From: Osmia lignaria lignaria
Taxonomy: Eukaryota; Arthropoda; Insecta; Hymenoptera; Megachilidae
Assembly: GCF_051020975.1 (NCBI RefSeq)
Contig: NW_027478160.1
Span: 13,972,001 to 14,036,000, forward strand
Direction: 5' to 3'
Length of the DNA: 64,000 nucleotides
Under the pieces are notes generated by a model, which was given only the letters and a program-made list of their open reading frames with translations, made no database searches and was not told the DNA's origin. Positions within the stretch are counted from its first letter, which is position 1. The number at the start of each line of letters is the position of its first letter. Positions 48,916 through 61,796 of this stretch are shown in pieces. The translations under genes and the position numbers were made by a program.

Positions 48916-49881
48916 TTGCAGATTTATCTCAAGGGAAGGGGCCTGACGGACATATTTCGAGATATTTCTTCTTCTTGTTGTTCTTCTTCTGCACAGCTAA
49001 GCTGGAAGTGGCATTTGCAGCTCGCAATAGTGCAGAGTTATCTCAAAGAAAGGGGCCACGGTGTTTCTGTATCTCTATTATGTTGGTGCGGCTTCGGAAC
49101 TTTTAAATATCTTGATATATCTCGGGAACTACGCATCTGATAAAAAAATATCATAGAACATAAAAAGTAGGAGACTTAATTCTCTACAAATAAAGTCTCT
49201 TAACATTTTGCCATAGTTCGCTTCGTTTCCGAGATATATGCAGATTTATCTCAAGGGAAGGGGCCTGACGGACATATTTCGAGATATTTCTTCTTCTTGT
49301 TGTTCTTCTTCTGCACAGCTAAGCTGGAAGTGGCATTTGCAGCTCGCAATAGTGCAGAGTTATCTCAAAGAATGGGGCCACGGTGTTTCTGTATCTCTAT
49401 TATGTTGGTGCGGCTTCGGAACTTTTAAATATCTCGATATATCTCGAAAACTACGCTTCTGATCAAAAAATATCATACAACATAACTTGTAGGAAACATA
49501 ATTCTCTACAAAAAACTTCTCTTAACATTTTGCCATAGCTCGCTTCGTTTCCGAGATATTTGCAGATATATCTCAAGGGAAGGGGCCTGACGGACATATT
49601 TCGAGATATTTCTTCTTCTTGTTGTTCTTCTTCTGCACAGCTAAACTGGAAGTGGCATTTCCAGCTCGCAATAGTGCAGAGTTATCTCAAAGAAAGGGGC
49701 CACGGTGTTTCTGTATCTCTATTATGTTGGTGCGGCTTCGGAACTTTTAAATATCTTGATATATCTCGAGAACTACGCATCTGATCAAAAAATATCATAC
49801 AACATAAAAAGTAGGAAACTTAATTCTCTACAAAACAGGTCTCTTAACATTTTGCCATACCTCGCTTCGTTTCCGAGATAT
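48916..49881. repeat. 3-mer repeat, copy 2
   Basis: Same order at a 966-bp offset. Copy 1 differs by TTTCGATATC and TTTTGAATATC in its middle monomer and by GCTCGCTCCG at its third. Confidence 0.85.
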
Positions 49882-50169
49882 TTGCAGATTTATCTCAAGG
49901 GAAGGGGCCTGACGGACATATTTCGAGATATTTCTTCTTCTTGTTGTTCTTCTTCTGCACAGCTAAGCTGGAAGTGGGATTTGCAGCTCGCAATAGTGCA
50001 GAGTTATCTCAAAGAAAGGGGCCACGGTATTTCCGTATCTCTATTATGTTGGTGCGGCTTCGGAACTTTCGAATATCTTGATATATCTCGAGAACTACGC
50101 ATCTGATCAAAAAATATCATAGAACATAAAAAGTAGGAAACTTAATTCTCTACAAAAAAGGTATCTTAA

Positions 50170-53067
50170 CATTTTGCCATAGCTCGCTTCGTTTCCGAGA
50201 TATATGCAGATTTATCTCAAGGGAAGGGGCCTGACGGACATATTTCGAGATATTTCTTCTTCTTGTTGTTCTTCTTCTGCACAGCTAAGCTGGAAGTGGC
50301 ATTTGCAGCTCGCAATAGTGCAGAGTTATCTCAAAGAAAGGGGCCACGGTGTTTCTGTATCCCTATTCTGTTGGTGCGGCTTCGAAACTTTTAAATATCT
50401 TGATATATCTCGAGAACTACGCAACTGATCAAAAAATATCATAGAACACAAAAAGTAGGAAACTTAATTCTCTACAAAAAACGTCTCTTAACATTTTGCC
50501 ATAGCTCGCTTCGTTTCCGAGATATTTGCAGATTTATCTCAAGGGAAGGGGCCTGACGGACATATTTCGAGATATTTCTTCTTCTTGTTGTTCTTCTTCT
50601 GCACAGCTAAGCTGGAAGTGGCATTTGCAGCTCGCAATAGTGCAGAGTTATCTCAAAGAAAGGGGCCACGGTGTTTCTGTATCCCTATTCTGTTGGTGCG
50701 GCTTCGAAACTTTTAAATATCTTGATATATCTCGAGAACTACGCATCTGATCAAAAAATATCATAGAACATAGAAAGTAGGAAACTTAATTCTCTACAAA
50801 AAAGGTGTCTTAACATTTTGCCATAGCTCGCTTCGTTTCCGAGATATTTGCAGATTTATCTCAAGGGAAGGGGCCTGACGGACATATTTCGAGATATTTC
50901 TTCTTCTTGTTGTTCTTCCTCTGCACAGCTAAGCTGGAAGTGGCATTTGCAGCTCGCAATAGTGCAGAGTAATCTCAAAGAAAGGGGCCACGGTGTTTCT
51001 GTATCTCTATTATGTTGGTGCGGCTTCGGAACTTTTAAATATCTTGATATATCTCGAGAACTACGCATCTGATCAAAAAATATCATAGAACATAAAAAGT
51101 AGGAAACTTAATTCTCTACAAAAAAGGTCTCTTAACATTTTGCCATAGCTCGCTTCGTTTCCGAGATATTTGCAGATTTATCTGAAGGGAAGGGGCCTGA
51201 CGGACATATTTCGAGATATTTCTTCTTCTTGTTGTTCTTCTTCTGCACAGCTAAGCTGGAAGTGGCATTTGCGGCTCGCACTAGTGCAGAGTTATCTCGA
51301 AGAAAGGGGCCACGGTGTTTCTGTATCTCTATTATGTTGGTGCGGCTTCGGAACTTTTAAATATCTTGATATATCTCGAGAACTACGCATCTGATCAAAA
51401 AATATCATAGAACATAAAAAGTAGGAAACTTAATTCTCTACAAAAAAGGTCTCTTAACATTTTGCCATAGCTCGCTTCGTTTCCGAGATATTTGCAGATT
51501 TATCTCAAGGGAAGGGGCCTGACGGACATATTTCGAGATATTTCTTCTTCTTGTTGTTCTTCCTCTGCACAGCTAAGCTGGAAGTGGCATTTGCAGCTCG
51601 CAATAGTGCAGAGTAATCTCAAAGAAAGGGGCCACGGTGTTTCTGTATCTCTATTATGTTGGTGCGGCTTCGGAACTTTTAAATATCTTGATATATCTCG
51701 AGAACTACGCATCTGATCAAAAAATATCATAGAACATAAAAAGTAGGAAACTTAATTCTCTACAAAAAAGGTCTCTTAACATTTTGCCATAGCTCGCTTC
51801 GTTTCCGAGATATTTGCAGATTTATCTCAAGGGAAGGGGCCTGACGGACATATTTCGAGATATTTCTTCTTCTTGTTGTTCTTCTTCTGCACAGCTAAGC
51901 TGGAAGTGGCATTTGCGGCTCGCACTAGTGCAGAGTAATCTCAAAGAAAGGGGCCACGGTGTTTCTGTATCTCTATTATGTTGGTGCGGCTTCGGAACTT
52001 TTAAATATCTTGATATATCTCGAGAACTACGCATCTGATCAAAAAATATCATAGAACATAAAAAGTAGGAAACTTAATTCTCTACAAAAAAGGTCTCTTA
52101 ACATTTTGCCATAGCTCGCTTCGTTTCCGAGATATTTGCAGATTTATCTGAAGGGAAGGGGCCTGACGGACATATTTCGAGATATTTCTTCTTCTTGTTG
52201 TTCTTCTTCTGCACAGCTAAGCTGGAAGTGGCATTTGCGGCTCGCACTAGTGCAGAGTTATCTCGAAGAAAGGGGCCACGGTGTTTCTGTATCTCTATTA
52301 TGTTGGTGCGGCTTCGGAACTTTTAAATATCTTGATATATCTCGAGAACTACGCATCTGATCAAAAAATATCATAGAACATGAAAAGTAGGAAACTTAAT
52401 TCTCTACAAAAAAGGTCTCTTAACATTTTGCCATAGCTCGCTTCGTTTCCGAGATATTTGCAGATTTATCTCAAGGGAAGGGGCCTGACGGACATATTTC
52501 GAGATATTTCTTCTTCTTGTTGTTCTTCCTCTGCACAGCTAAGCTGGAAGTGGCATTTGCAGCTCGCAATAGTGCAGAGTAATCTCAAAGAAAGGGGCCA
52601 CGGTGTTTCTGTATCTCTATTATGTTGGTGCGGCTTCGGAACTTTTAAATATCTTCATATATCTCGAGAACTACGCATCTGATCAAAAAATATCATAGAA
52701 CATAAAAAGTAGGAAACTTAATTCTCTACAAAAAAGGTCTCTTAACATTTTGCCATAGCTCGCTTCGTTTCCGAGATATTTGCAGATTTATCTCAAGGGA
52801 AGGGGCCTGACGGACATATTTCGAGATATTTCTTCTTCTTGTTGTTCTTCTTCTGCACAGCTAAGCTGGAAGTGGCATTTGCAGCTCGCAATAGTGCAGA
52901 GTTATCTCAAAGAAGGGGGCCACGGTGTTTCTGTATCTCTATTATGTTGGTGCGGCTTCGAAACTTTTAAATATCTTGATATATCTCGAGAACTACGCAA
53001 CTGATCAAAAAATATCATAGAACACAAAAAGTAGGAAACTTAATTCTCTACAAAAAACGTCTCTTAA
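50170..53067. repeat. 9-mer (2,898-bp) higher-order unit, copy 1
   Basis: Ordered markers: GAGATATATGCAG with CTATTCTGTTGG; CTATTCTGTTGG; GAGTAATCTC after AAGGTGTCTT; TATCTGAAGGG with TATCTCGAAG; GAGTAATCTC; R type with GAGTAATCTC; TATCTGAAGGG again followed by CATGAAAAGTAGG; CTTCATATATC; AAGAAGGGGGCC. All recur 2,898 bp later. Confidence 0.92.
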
Positions 53068-55965
53068 CATTTTGCCATAGCTCGCTTCGTTTCCGAGATA
53101 TATGCAGATTTATCTCAAGGGAAGGGGCCTGACGGACATATTTCGAGATATTTCTTCTTCTTGTTGTTCTTCTTCTGCACAGCTAAGCTGGAAGTGGCAT
53201 TTGCAGCTCGCAATAGTGCAGAGTTATCTCAAAGAAAGGGGCCACGGTGTTTCTGTATCCCTATTCTGTTGGTGCGGCTTCGAAACTTTTAAATATCTTG
53301 ATATATCTCGAGAACTACGCAACTGATCAAAAAATATCATAGAACACAAAAAGTAGGAAACTTAATTCTCTACAAAAAACGTCTCTTAACATTTTGCCAT
53401 AGCTCGCTTCGTTTCCGAGATATTTGCAGATTTATCTCAAGGGAAGGGGCCTGACGGACATATTTCGAGATATTTCTTCTTCTTGTTGTTCTTCTTCTGC
53501 ACAGCTAAGCTGGAAGTGGCATTTGCAGCTCGCAATAGTGCAGAGTTATCTCAAAGAAAGGGGCCACGGTGTTTCTGTATCCCTATTCTGTTGGTGCGGC
53601 TTCGAAACTTTTAAATATCTTGATATATCTCGAGAACTACGCATCTGATCAAAAAATATCATAGAACATAGAAAGTAGGAAACTTAATTCTCTACAAAAA
53701 AGGTGTCTTAACATTTTGCCATAGCTCGCTTCGTTTCCGAGATATTTGCAGATTTATCTCAAGGGAAGGGGCCTGACGGACATATTTCGAGATATTTCTT
53801 CTTCTTGTTGTTCTTCCTCTGCACAGCTAAGCTGGAAGTGGCATTTGCAGCTCGCAATAGTGCAGAGTAATCTCAAAGAAAGGGGCCACGGTGTTTCTGT
53901 ATCTCTATTATGTTGGTGCGGCTTCGGAACTTTTAAATATCTTGATATATCTCGAGAACTACGCATCTGATCAAAAAATATCATAGAACATAAAAAGTAG
54001 GAAACTTAATTCTCTACAAAAAAGGTCTCTTAACATTTTGCCATAGCTCGCTTCGTTTCCGAGATATTTGCAGATTTATCTGAAGGGAAGGGGCCTGACG
54101 GACATATTTCGAGATATTTCTTCTTCTTGTTGTTCTTCTTCTGCACAGCTAAGCTGGAAGTGGCATTTGCGGCTCGCACTAGTGCAGAGTTATCTCGAAG
54201 AAAGGGGCCACGGTGTTTCTGTATCTCTATTATGTTGGTGCGGCTTCGGAACTTTTAAATATCTTGATATATCTCGAGAACTACGCATCTGATCAAAAAA
54301 TATCATAGAACATAAAAAGTAGGAAACTTAATTCTCTACAAAAAAGGTCTCTTAACATTTTGCCATAGCTCGCTTCGTTTCCGAGATATTTGCAGATTTA
54401 TCTCAAGGGAAGGGGCCTGACGGACATATTTCGAGATATTTCTTCTTCTTGTTGTTCTTCCTCTGCACAGCTAAGCTGGAAGTGGCATTTGCAGCTCGCA
54501 ATAGTGCAGAGTAATCTCAAAGAAAGGGGCCACGGTGTTTCTGTATCTCTATTATGTTGGTGCGGCTTCGGAACTTTTAAATATCTTGATATATCTCGAG
54601 AACTACGCATCTGATCAAAAAATATCATAGAACATAAAAAGTAGGAAACTTAATTCTCTACAAAAAAGGTCTCTTAACATTTTGCCATAGCTCGCTTCGT
54701 TTCCGAGATATTTGCAGATTTATCTCAAGGGAAGGGGCCTGACGGACATATTTCGAGATATTTCTTCTTCTTGTTGTTCTTCTTCTGCACAGCTAAGCTG
54801 GAAGTGGCATTTGCGGCTCGCACTAGTGCAGAGTAATCTCAAAGAAAGGGGCCACGGTGTTTCTGTATCTCTATTATGTTGGTGCGGCTTCGGAACTTTT
54901 AAATATCTTGATATATCTCGAGAACTACGCATCTGATCAAAAAATATCATAGAACATAAAAAGTAGGAAACTTAATTCTCTACAAAAAAGGTCTCTTAAC
55001 ATTTTGCCATAGCTCGCTTCGTTTCCGAGATATTTGCAGATTTATCTGAAGGGAAGGGGCCTGACGGACATATTTCGAGATATTTCTTCTTCTTGTTGTT
55101 CTTCTTCTGCACAGCTAAGCTGGAAGTGGCATTTGCGGCTCGCACTAGTGCAGAGTTATCTCGAAGAAAGGGGCCACGGTGTTTCTGTATCTCTATTATG
55201 TTGGTGCGGCTTCGGAACTTTTAAATATCTTGATATATCTCGAGAACTACGCATCTGATCAAAAAATATCATAGAACATGAAAAGTAGGAAACTTAATTC
55301 TCTACAAAAAAGGTCTCTTAACATTTTGCCATAGCTCGCTTCGTTTCCGAGATATTTGCAGATTTATCTCAAGGGAAGGGGCCTGACGGACATATTTCGA
55401 GATATTTCTTCTTCTTGTTGTTCTTCCTCTGCACAGCTAAGCTGGAAGTGGCATTTGCAGCTCGCAATAGTGCAGAGTAATCTCAAAGAAAGGGGCCACG
55501 GTGTTTCTGTATCTCTATTATGTTGGTGCGGCTTCGGAACTTTTAAATATCTTCATATATCTCGAGAACTACGCATCTGATCAAAAAATATCATAGAACA
55601 TAAAAAGTAGGAAACTTAATTCTCTACAAAAAAGGTCTCTTAACATTTTGCCATAGCTCGCTTCGTTTCCGAGATATTTGCAGATTTATCTCAAGGGAAG
55701 GGGCCTGACGGACATATTTCGAGATATTTCTTCTTCTTGTTGTTCTTCTTCTGCACAGCTAAGCTGGAAGTGGCATTTGCAGCTCGCAATAGTGCAGAGT
55801 TATCTCAAAGAAGGGGGCCACGGTGTTTCTGTATCTCTATTATGTTGGTGCAGCTTCGGAACTTTTAAATATCTTGATATATCTCGAGAACTACGCATCT
55901 GATCAAAAAATGTCATAGAAGATAAACAGTAGGAAACTTAATTCTCTACAAAAAAGGTCTCTTAA
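53068..55965. repeat. 9-mer (2,898-bp) higher-order unit, copy 2
   Basis: Same nine monomers as 50,170-53,067. The last monomer departs near 55,850, reading GTGCAGCTTCGG where copy 1 has GTGCGGCTTCGAAAC. Upstream, copy 1 is preceded by AAGGTATCTT and copy 2 by AACGTCTCTT, which fixes the left limit. Confidence 0.92.
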
Positions 55966-56321
55966 CATTTTGCCATAGCTCGCTTCGTTTCCGAGATATT
56001 TGCAGATTTATCTCAAGGGAAGGGGCCTGACGGACATATTTCGAGATATTTCTTCTTCTTGTTGTTCTTCTTCTGCACAGCTAAGCTGGAAGTGGCATTT
56101 GCGGCTCGCACTAGTGCAGAGTTATCTCAAAGAAAGGGGCCACGGTGTTTCTGTATCTCTATTATGTTGGTGCGGCTTCGGAACTTTTAAATATCTCGAT
56201 ATATCTCGAAAACTACGCTTCTGATCAAAAAATATCATAGAACATAAATTGTAGGAAACATAATTCTGTACAAAAAACGTCTCTTAACATTTTGCCATAG
56301 CTCGCTTCGTTTCCGAGATAT

Positions 56322-58254
56322 TTGCAGATTCAGCTCAAAGGAACGGGCCTGACGGACATATTTCGAGATATTTCTTCTTCTTGTTGTTCTTCCTCTGCAC
56401 AGCTAAGCTGGAAGTGGCATTTGCAGCTCGCAATAGTGCAGAGTTATCTCAAAGAAAGGGGCCACGGTGTTTCTGTATCTCTATTATGTTGGTGCGGCTT
56501 CGGAACTTTTAAATATCTTGATATATCTCGAGAACTACGCATCTGATCAAAAAATATCATAGAACATAAAAAGTAGGAAACTTAATTCTCTACAAAAAAG
56601 GTCTCTTAACATTTTGCCATAGCTCGCTTGGTTTCCGAGATATTTGCAGATTTATCTCAAGGGAAGGGGCCTGACGGACATATTTCGAGATATTCCTTCT
56701 TCTTGTTGTCCTTCTTCTGCACAGCTAAGCTGGAAGTGGCATTTGCGGCTCGCACTAGTGCAGAGTTATCTCAAAGAAAGGGGCCACGGTGTTTCTGTAT
56801 CTCTATTATGTTGGTGCGGCTTCGGAACTTTTAAATATCTCGATATATCTCGAAAACTACGCTTCTGATCAAAAAATATCATAGAACATAAATTGTAGGA
56901 AACATAATTCTCTACAAAAAACGTCTCTTAACATTTTGCCATAGCTCGCTTCGTTTCCGAGATATTTGCAGATTCAGCTCAAAGGAACGGGCCTGACGGA
57001 CATATTTCGAGATATTTCTTCTTCTTGTTGTTCTTCCTCTGCACAGCTAAGCTGGAAGTGGCATTTGCAGCTCGCAATAGTGCAGAGTTATCTCAAAGAA
57101 AGGGGCCACGGTGTTTCTGTATCTCTATTATGTTGGTGCGGCTTCGGAACTTTTAAATATCTTGATATATCTCGAGAACTACGCATCTGATCAAAAAATA
57201 TCATAGAACATAAAAAGTAGGAAACTTAATTCTCTACAAAAAAGGTCTCTTAACATTTTGCCATAGCTCGCTTGGTTTCCGAGATATTTGCAGATTTATC
57301 TCAAGGGAAGGGGCCTGACGGACATATTTCGAGATATTCCTTCTTCTTGTTGTCCTTCTTCTGCACAGCTAAGCTGGAAGTGGCATTTGCGGCTCGCACT
57401 AGTGCAGAGTTATCTCAAAGAAAGGGGCCACGGTGTTTCTGTATCTCTATTATGTTGGTGCGGCTTCGGAACTTTTAAATATCTCGATATATCTCGAAAA
57501 CTACGCTTCTGATCAAAAAATATCATAGAACATAAATTGTAGGAAACATAATTCTCTACAAAAAACATCTCTTAACATTTTGCCATAGCTCGCTTCGTTT
57601 CCGAGATATTTGCAGATTCAGCTCAAAGGAACGGGCCTGACGGACATATTTCGAGATATTTCTTCTTCTTGTTGTTCTTCCTCTGCACAGCTAAGCTGGA
57701 AGTGGCATTTGCAGCTCGCAATAGTGCAGAGTTATCTCAAAGAGAGGGGCCACTGTGTTTCTGTGTCTCTATTATGTTGGTGCGGCTTCGGAACTTTCAA
57801 GTATCTTGATATATCTCGAGAACTACGCATCTGATCAAAAAATATCATAGAACATAAAAAGTAGGAAACTTAATTCTCTACAAAAAAGGTCTCTTAACAT
57901 TTTGCCATAGCTCGCCGGCGTTTCCGAGATATTTGCAGATTTATCTCAAGTGAAGGGGCCTGACGGACATATTTCGAGATATTTCTTCTTCTTGTTGTCC
58001 TTCTTCTGCACAGCTAAGCTGGAAGTGGCATTTGTGGCTCGCACTAGTGCAGAGTTATCTCAAAGAAAGGGGCCACGGTGTTTCTGTATCTCTATTATGT
58101 TGGTGCGGCTTCGGAACTTTTAAATATCTCGATATATCTCGAAAACTACGCTTCTGATCAAAAAATATCATAGAACATAAATTGTAGGAAACATAATTCT
58201 CTACACAAAACGTCTCTTAACATTTTGCCATAGCTCGCTTCGTTTCCGAGATAT
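56322..58254. repeat. Dimeric higher-order repeat, three copies
   Basis: Alternating CAGATTCAGCTC monomers (56,322, 56,966 and 57,610) and TTGTCC monomers (56,644, 57,288 and 57,932). The first two dimers share CTTGGTTTCCG and GATATTCCTTC. The third has TT replaced by CGG at 57,916-57,918 (CTCGCCGGCG), adding one base, and TTTGTGGCTCGC. Confidence 0.9.
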
Positions 58255-58898
58255 TTGCAGATTCAGCTCAAAGGAACGGGCCTGACGGACATATTTCGAG
58301 ATATTTCTTCTTCTTGTTGTTCTTCCTCTGCACAGCTAAGCTGGAAGTGGCATTTGCGGCTCGCAATAGTGCAGAGTTATCTCAAAGAAAGGGGCCACGG
58401 TGTTTCTGTATCTCTATTATGTTGGTGCGGCTTCGGAACTTTTAAATATCTTGATATATCTCGAGAACTACGCATCTGATCAAAAAATATCATAGAACAT
58501 AAAAAGTAGGAAACTTAATTCTCTACAAAAAAGGTCTCTTAACATTTTGCCATAGCTCGCTTCGTTTCCGGGATATTTGCAGATTTATCTCGAGGGAAGG
58601 GGCCTGACGGACATATTTCGAGATATTTCTTCTTCTTGTTGTTCTTCTTCTGCACAGCTAAGCTGGAAGTGGCTTTTGCGGCTCGCACTAGTGCAGAGTT
58701 ATCTCAAAGAAAGGGGCCACGCTGTTTCTGTATCTCTATTATGTTGGTGCGGCTTCGGAACTTTTAAATATCTTGATATATCTCGAGAACTACGCATCTG
58801 ATCAAAAAATATCATAGGACATAAAAAGTAGGAAACTTAATTCTCTACAAGAAAGGTCTCTTAACATTTTGCCATAGCTCGCTTCGTTTCCGAGATAT

Positions 58899-59864
58899 TT
58901 GCAGATTTATCTCAAGTGAAGGGGCCTGACGGACATATTTCGAGATATTTCTTCTTCTTGTTGTCCTTCTTCTGCACAGCTAAGCTGGAAGTGGCATTTG
59001 CGGCTCGCACTAGTGCAGAGTTATCTCAAAGAAAGGGGCCACGTTGTTTCTGTATCTCTATTATGTTGGTGCGTCTTCGGAACTTTTAAAGATCTCGATA
59101 TATCTCGAAAACTACGCTTCTGATCAAAAAACATCATAGAACATAAATTGTAGGAAACATAATTCTCTACAAAAAACGTCTCTTAACATTTTGCCATAGC
59201 TCGCTTCGTTTCCGAGATATTTGCAGATTCAGCTCAAAGGAACGGGCCTGACGGACATATTTCGAGATATTTCTTCTTCTTGTTGTCCTTCTTCTGCACA
59301 GCTAAGCTGGAAGTGGCATTTGCGGCTCGCACTAGTGCAGAGTTATCTCAAAGAAAGGGGCCACGGTGTTTCTGTATCTCTATTATGTTGGTGCGGCTTC
59401 GGAACTTTTGAATATCTCGATATATCTCGAAAACTACGCTTCTGATCAAAAAATATCATAGAACATAAACAGTAGGAAACTTAATTCTCTACAAAAAAGG
59501 TCTCTTAACATTTTGCCATAGCTCGCTTCGTTTCCGAGATATTTGCAGATATATCTTAAGGGAAGGGGCCTGACGGACATATTTCGAGATATTTCTTCTT
59601 CTTGTTGTTGTCCTTCTGCACAGCTAAGCTGGAAGTGGCATTTACAGCTCGCAATAGTGCAGAGTTATCTCAAAGAAAGGGGCCACGCTGTTTCTGTATC
59701 TCTATTATGTTGGTGCGGCTTCGGAACTTTTAAATATCTTGATATATCTCGAGAACTACGCATCTGATCAAAAAATATCATAGGACATAAAAAGTAGGAA
59801 ACTTAATTCTCTACAAAAAAGGTCTCTTAACATTTTGCCATAGCTCGCTTCGTTTCCGAGATAT
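58899..59864. repeat. Trimeric higher-order unit, copy 1
   Basis: Monomers: AAGTGAAGGGG with GCGTCTTCGG, AAAGATCTCG and AAACATCATAG; CAGATTCAGCTC with TTTTGAATATC; and TATCTTAAGGG with TTGTTGTCCTTC and TTTACAGCTCGC. The 966-bp unit is repeated twice more. Confidence 0.93.
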
Positions 59865-60830
59865 TTGCAGATTTATCTCAAGTGAAGGGGCCTGACGGAC
59901 ATATTTCGAGATATTTCTTCTTCTTGTTGTCCTTCTTCTGCACAGCTAAGCTGGAAGTGGCATTTGCGGCTCGCACTAGTGCAGAGTTATCTCAAAGAAA
60001 GGGGCCACGTTGTTTCTGTATCTCTATTATGTTGGTGCGTCTTCGGAACTTTTAAAGATCTCGATATATCTCGAAAACTACGCTTCTGATCAAAAAACAT
60101 CATAGAACATAAATTGTAGGAAACATAATTCTCTACAAAAAACGTCTCTTAACATTTTGCCATAGCTCGCTTCGTTTCCGAGATATTTGCAGATTCAGCT
60201 CAAAGGAACGGGCCTGACGGACATATTTCGAGATATTTCTTCTTCTTGTTGTCCTTCTTCTGCACAGCTAAGCTGGAAGTGGCATTTGCGGCTCGCACTA
60301 GTGCAGAGTTATCTCAAAGAAAGGGGCCACGGTGTTTCTGTATCTCTATTATGTTGGTGCGGCTTCGGAACTTTTGAATATCTCGATATATCTCGAAAAC
60401 TACGCTTCTGATCAAAAAATATCATAGAACATAAACAGTAGGAAACTTAATTCTCTACAAAAAAAGTCTCTTAACATTTTGCCATAGCTCGCTTCGTTTC
60501 CGAGATATTTGCAGATATATCTTAAGGGAAGGGGCCTGACGGACATATTTCGAGATATTTCTTCTTCTTGTTGTTGTCCTTCTGCACAGCTAAGCTGGAA
60601 GTGGCATTTACAGCTCGCAATAGTGCAGAGTTATCTCAAAGAAAGGGGCCACGCTGTTTCTGTATCTCTATTATGTTGGTGCGGCTTCGGAACTTTTAAA
60701 TATCTTGATATATCTCGAGAACTACGCATCTGATCAAAAAATATCATAGGACATAAAAAGTAGGAAACTTAATTCTCTACAAAAAAGGTCTCTTAACATT
60801 TTGCCATAGCTCGCTTCGTTTCCGAGATAT
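59865..60830. repeat. Trimeric higher-order unit, copy 2
   Basis: Same three monomers in the same order. One noticed difference is AAAAAAAGTCTC near 60,465 in place of AAAAAAGGTCTC. Confidence 0.93.
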
Positions 60831-61796
60831 TTGCAGATTTATCTCAAGTGAAGGGGCCTGACGGACATATTTCGAGATATTTCTTCTTCTTGTTGTCCTT
60901 CTTCTGCACAGCTAAGCTGGAAGTGGCATTTGCGGCTCGCACTAGTGCAGAGTTATCTCAAAGAAAGGGGCCACGTTGTTTCTGTATCTCTATTATGTTG
61001 GTGCGTCTTCGGAACTTTTAAAGATCTCGATATATCTCGAAAACTACGCTTCTGATCAAAAAACATCATAGAACATAAATTGTAGGAAACATAATTCTCT
61101 ACAAAAAACGTCTCTTAACATTTTGCCATAGCTCGCTTCGTTTCCGAGATATTTGCAGATTCAGCTCAAAGGAACGGGCCTGACGGACATATTTCGAGAT
61201 ATTTCTTCTTCTTGTTGTCCTTCTTCTGCACAGCTAAGCTGGAAGTGGCATTTGCGGCTCGCACTAGTGCAGAGTTATCTCAAAGAAAGGGGCCACGGTG
61301 TTTCTGTATCTCTATTATGTTGGTGCGGCTTCGGAACTTTTGAATATCTCGATATATCTCGAAAACTACGCTTCTGATCAAAAAATATCATAGAACATAA
61401 ACAGTAGGAAACTTAATTCTCTACAAAAAAGGTCTCTTAACATTTTGCCATAGCTCGCTTCGTTTCCGAGATATTTGCAGATATATCTTAAGGGAAGGGG
61501 CCTGACGGACATATTTCGAGATATTTCTTCTTCTTGTTGTTGTCCTTCTGCACAGCTAAGCTGGAAGTGGCATTTACAGCTCGCAATAGTGCAGAGTTAT
61601 CTCAAAGAAAGGGGCCACGGTGTTTCTGTATCTCTATTATGTTGGTGCGGCTTCGGAACTTTTAAATATCTTGATATATCTCGAGAACTACGCATCTGAT
61701 CAAAAAATATCATAGGACATAAAAAGTAGGAAACTTAATTCTCTACAAAAAAGGTCTCTTAACATTTTGCCATAGCTCGCTTCGTTTCCGAGATAT
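60831..61796. repeat. Trimeric higher-order unit, copy 3
   Basis: Same three monomers. The third monomer reads CCACGGTGTTTC where copies 1 and 2 read CCACGCTGTTTC. Confidence 0.93.

Larger units (their letters stand above)
45052..56321. repeat. Zone 3: monomers with 3-mer and 9-mer higher-order repeats
   Basis: Markers include GAGATATATGCAG starts, CCATACCTCGC, CTCGGGAAC with CTGATAAAAAA, CTATTCTGTTGG with CTTCGAAAC, and GAGTAATCTC. The clearest structure is a pair of 2,898-bp nine-monomer units at about 50,170-55,965. Confidence 0.85.

Noticed and set aside
49705..50106. 133-codon open frame crossing a monomer boundary
   Set aside because: It begins with GTG and exists only because two TAG codons became TAC (CATACAAC and CCATACCTC). 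It joins a shadow frame to the ordinary TTG frame of the next monomer, and no other copy keeps it.
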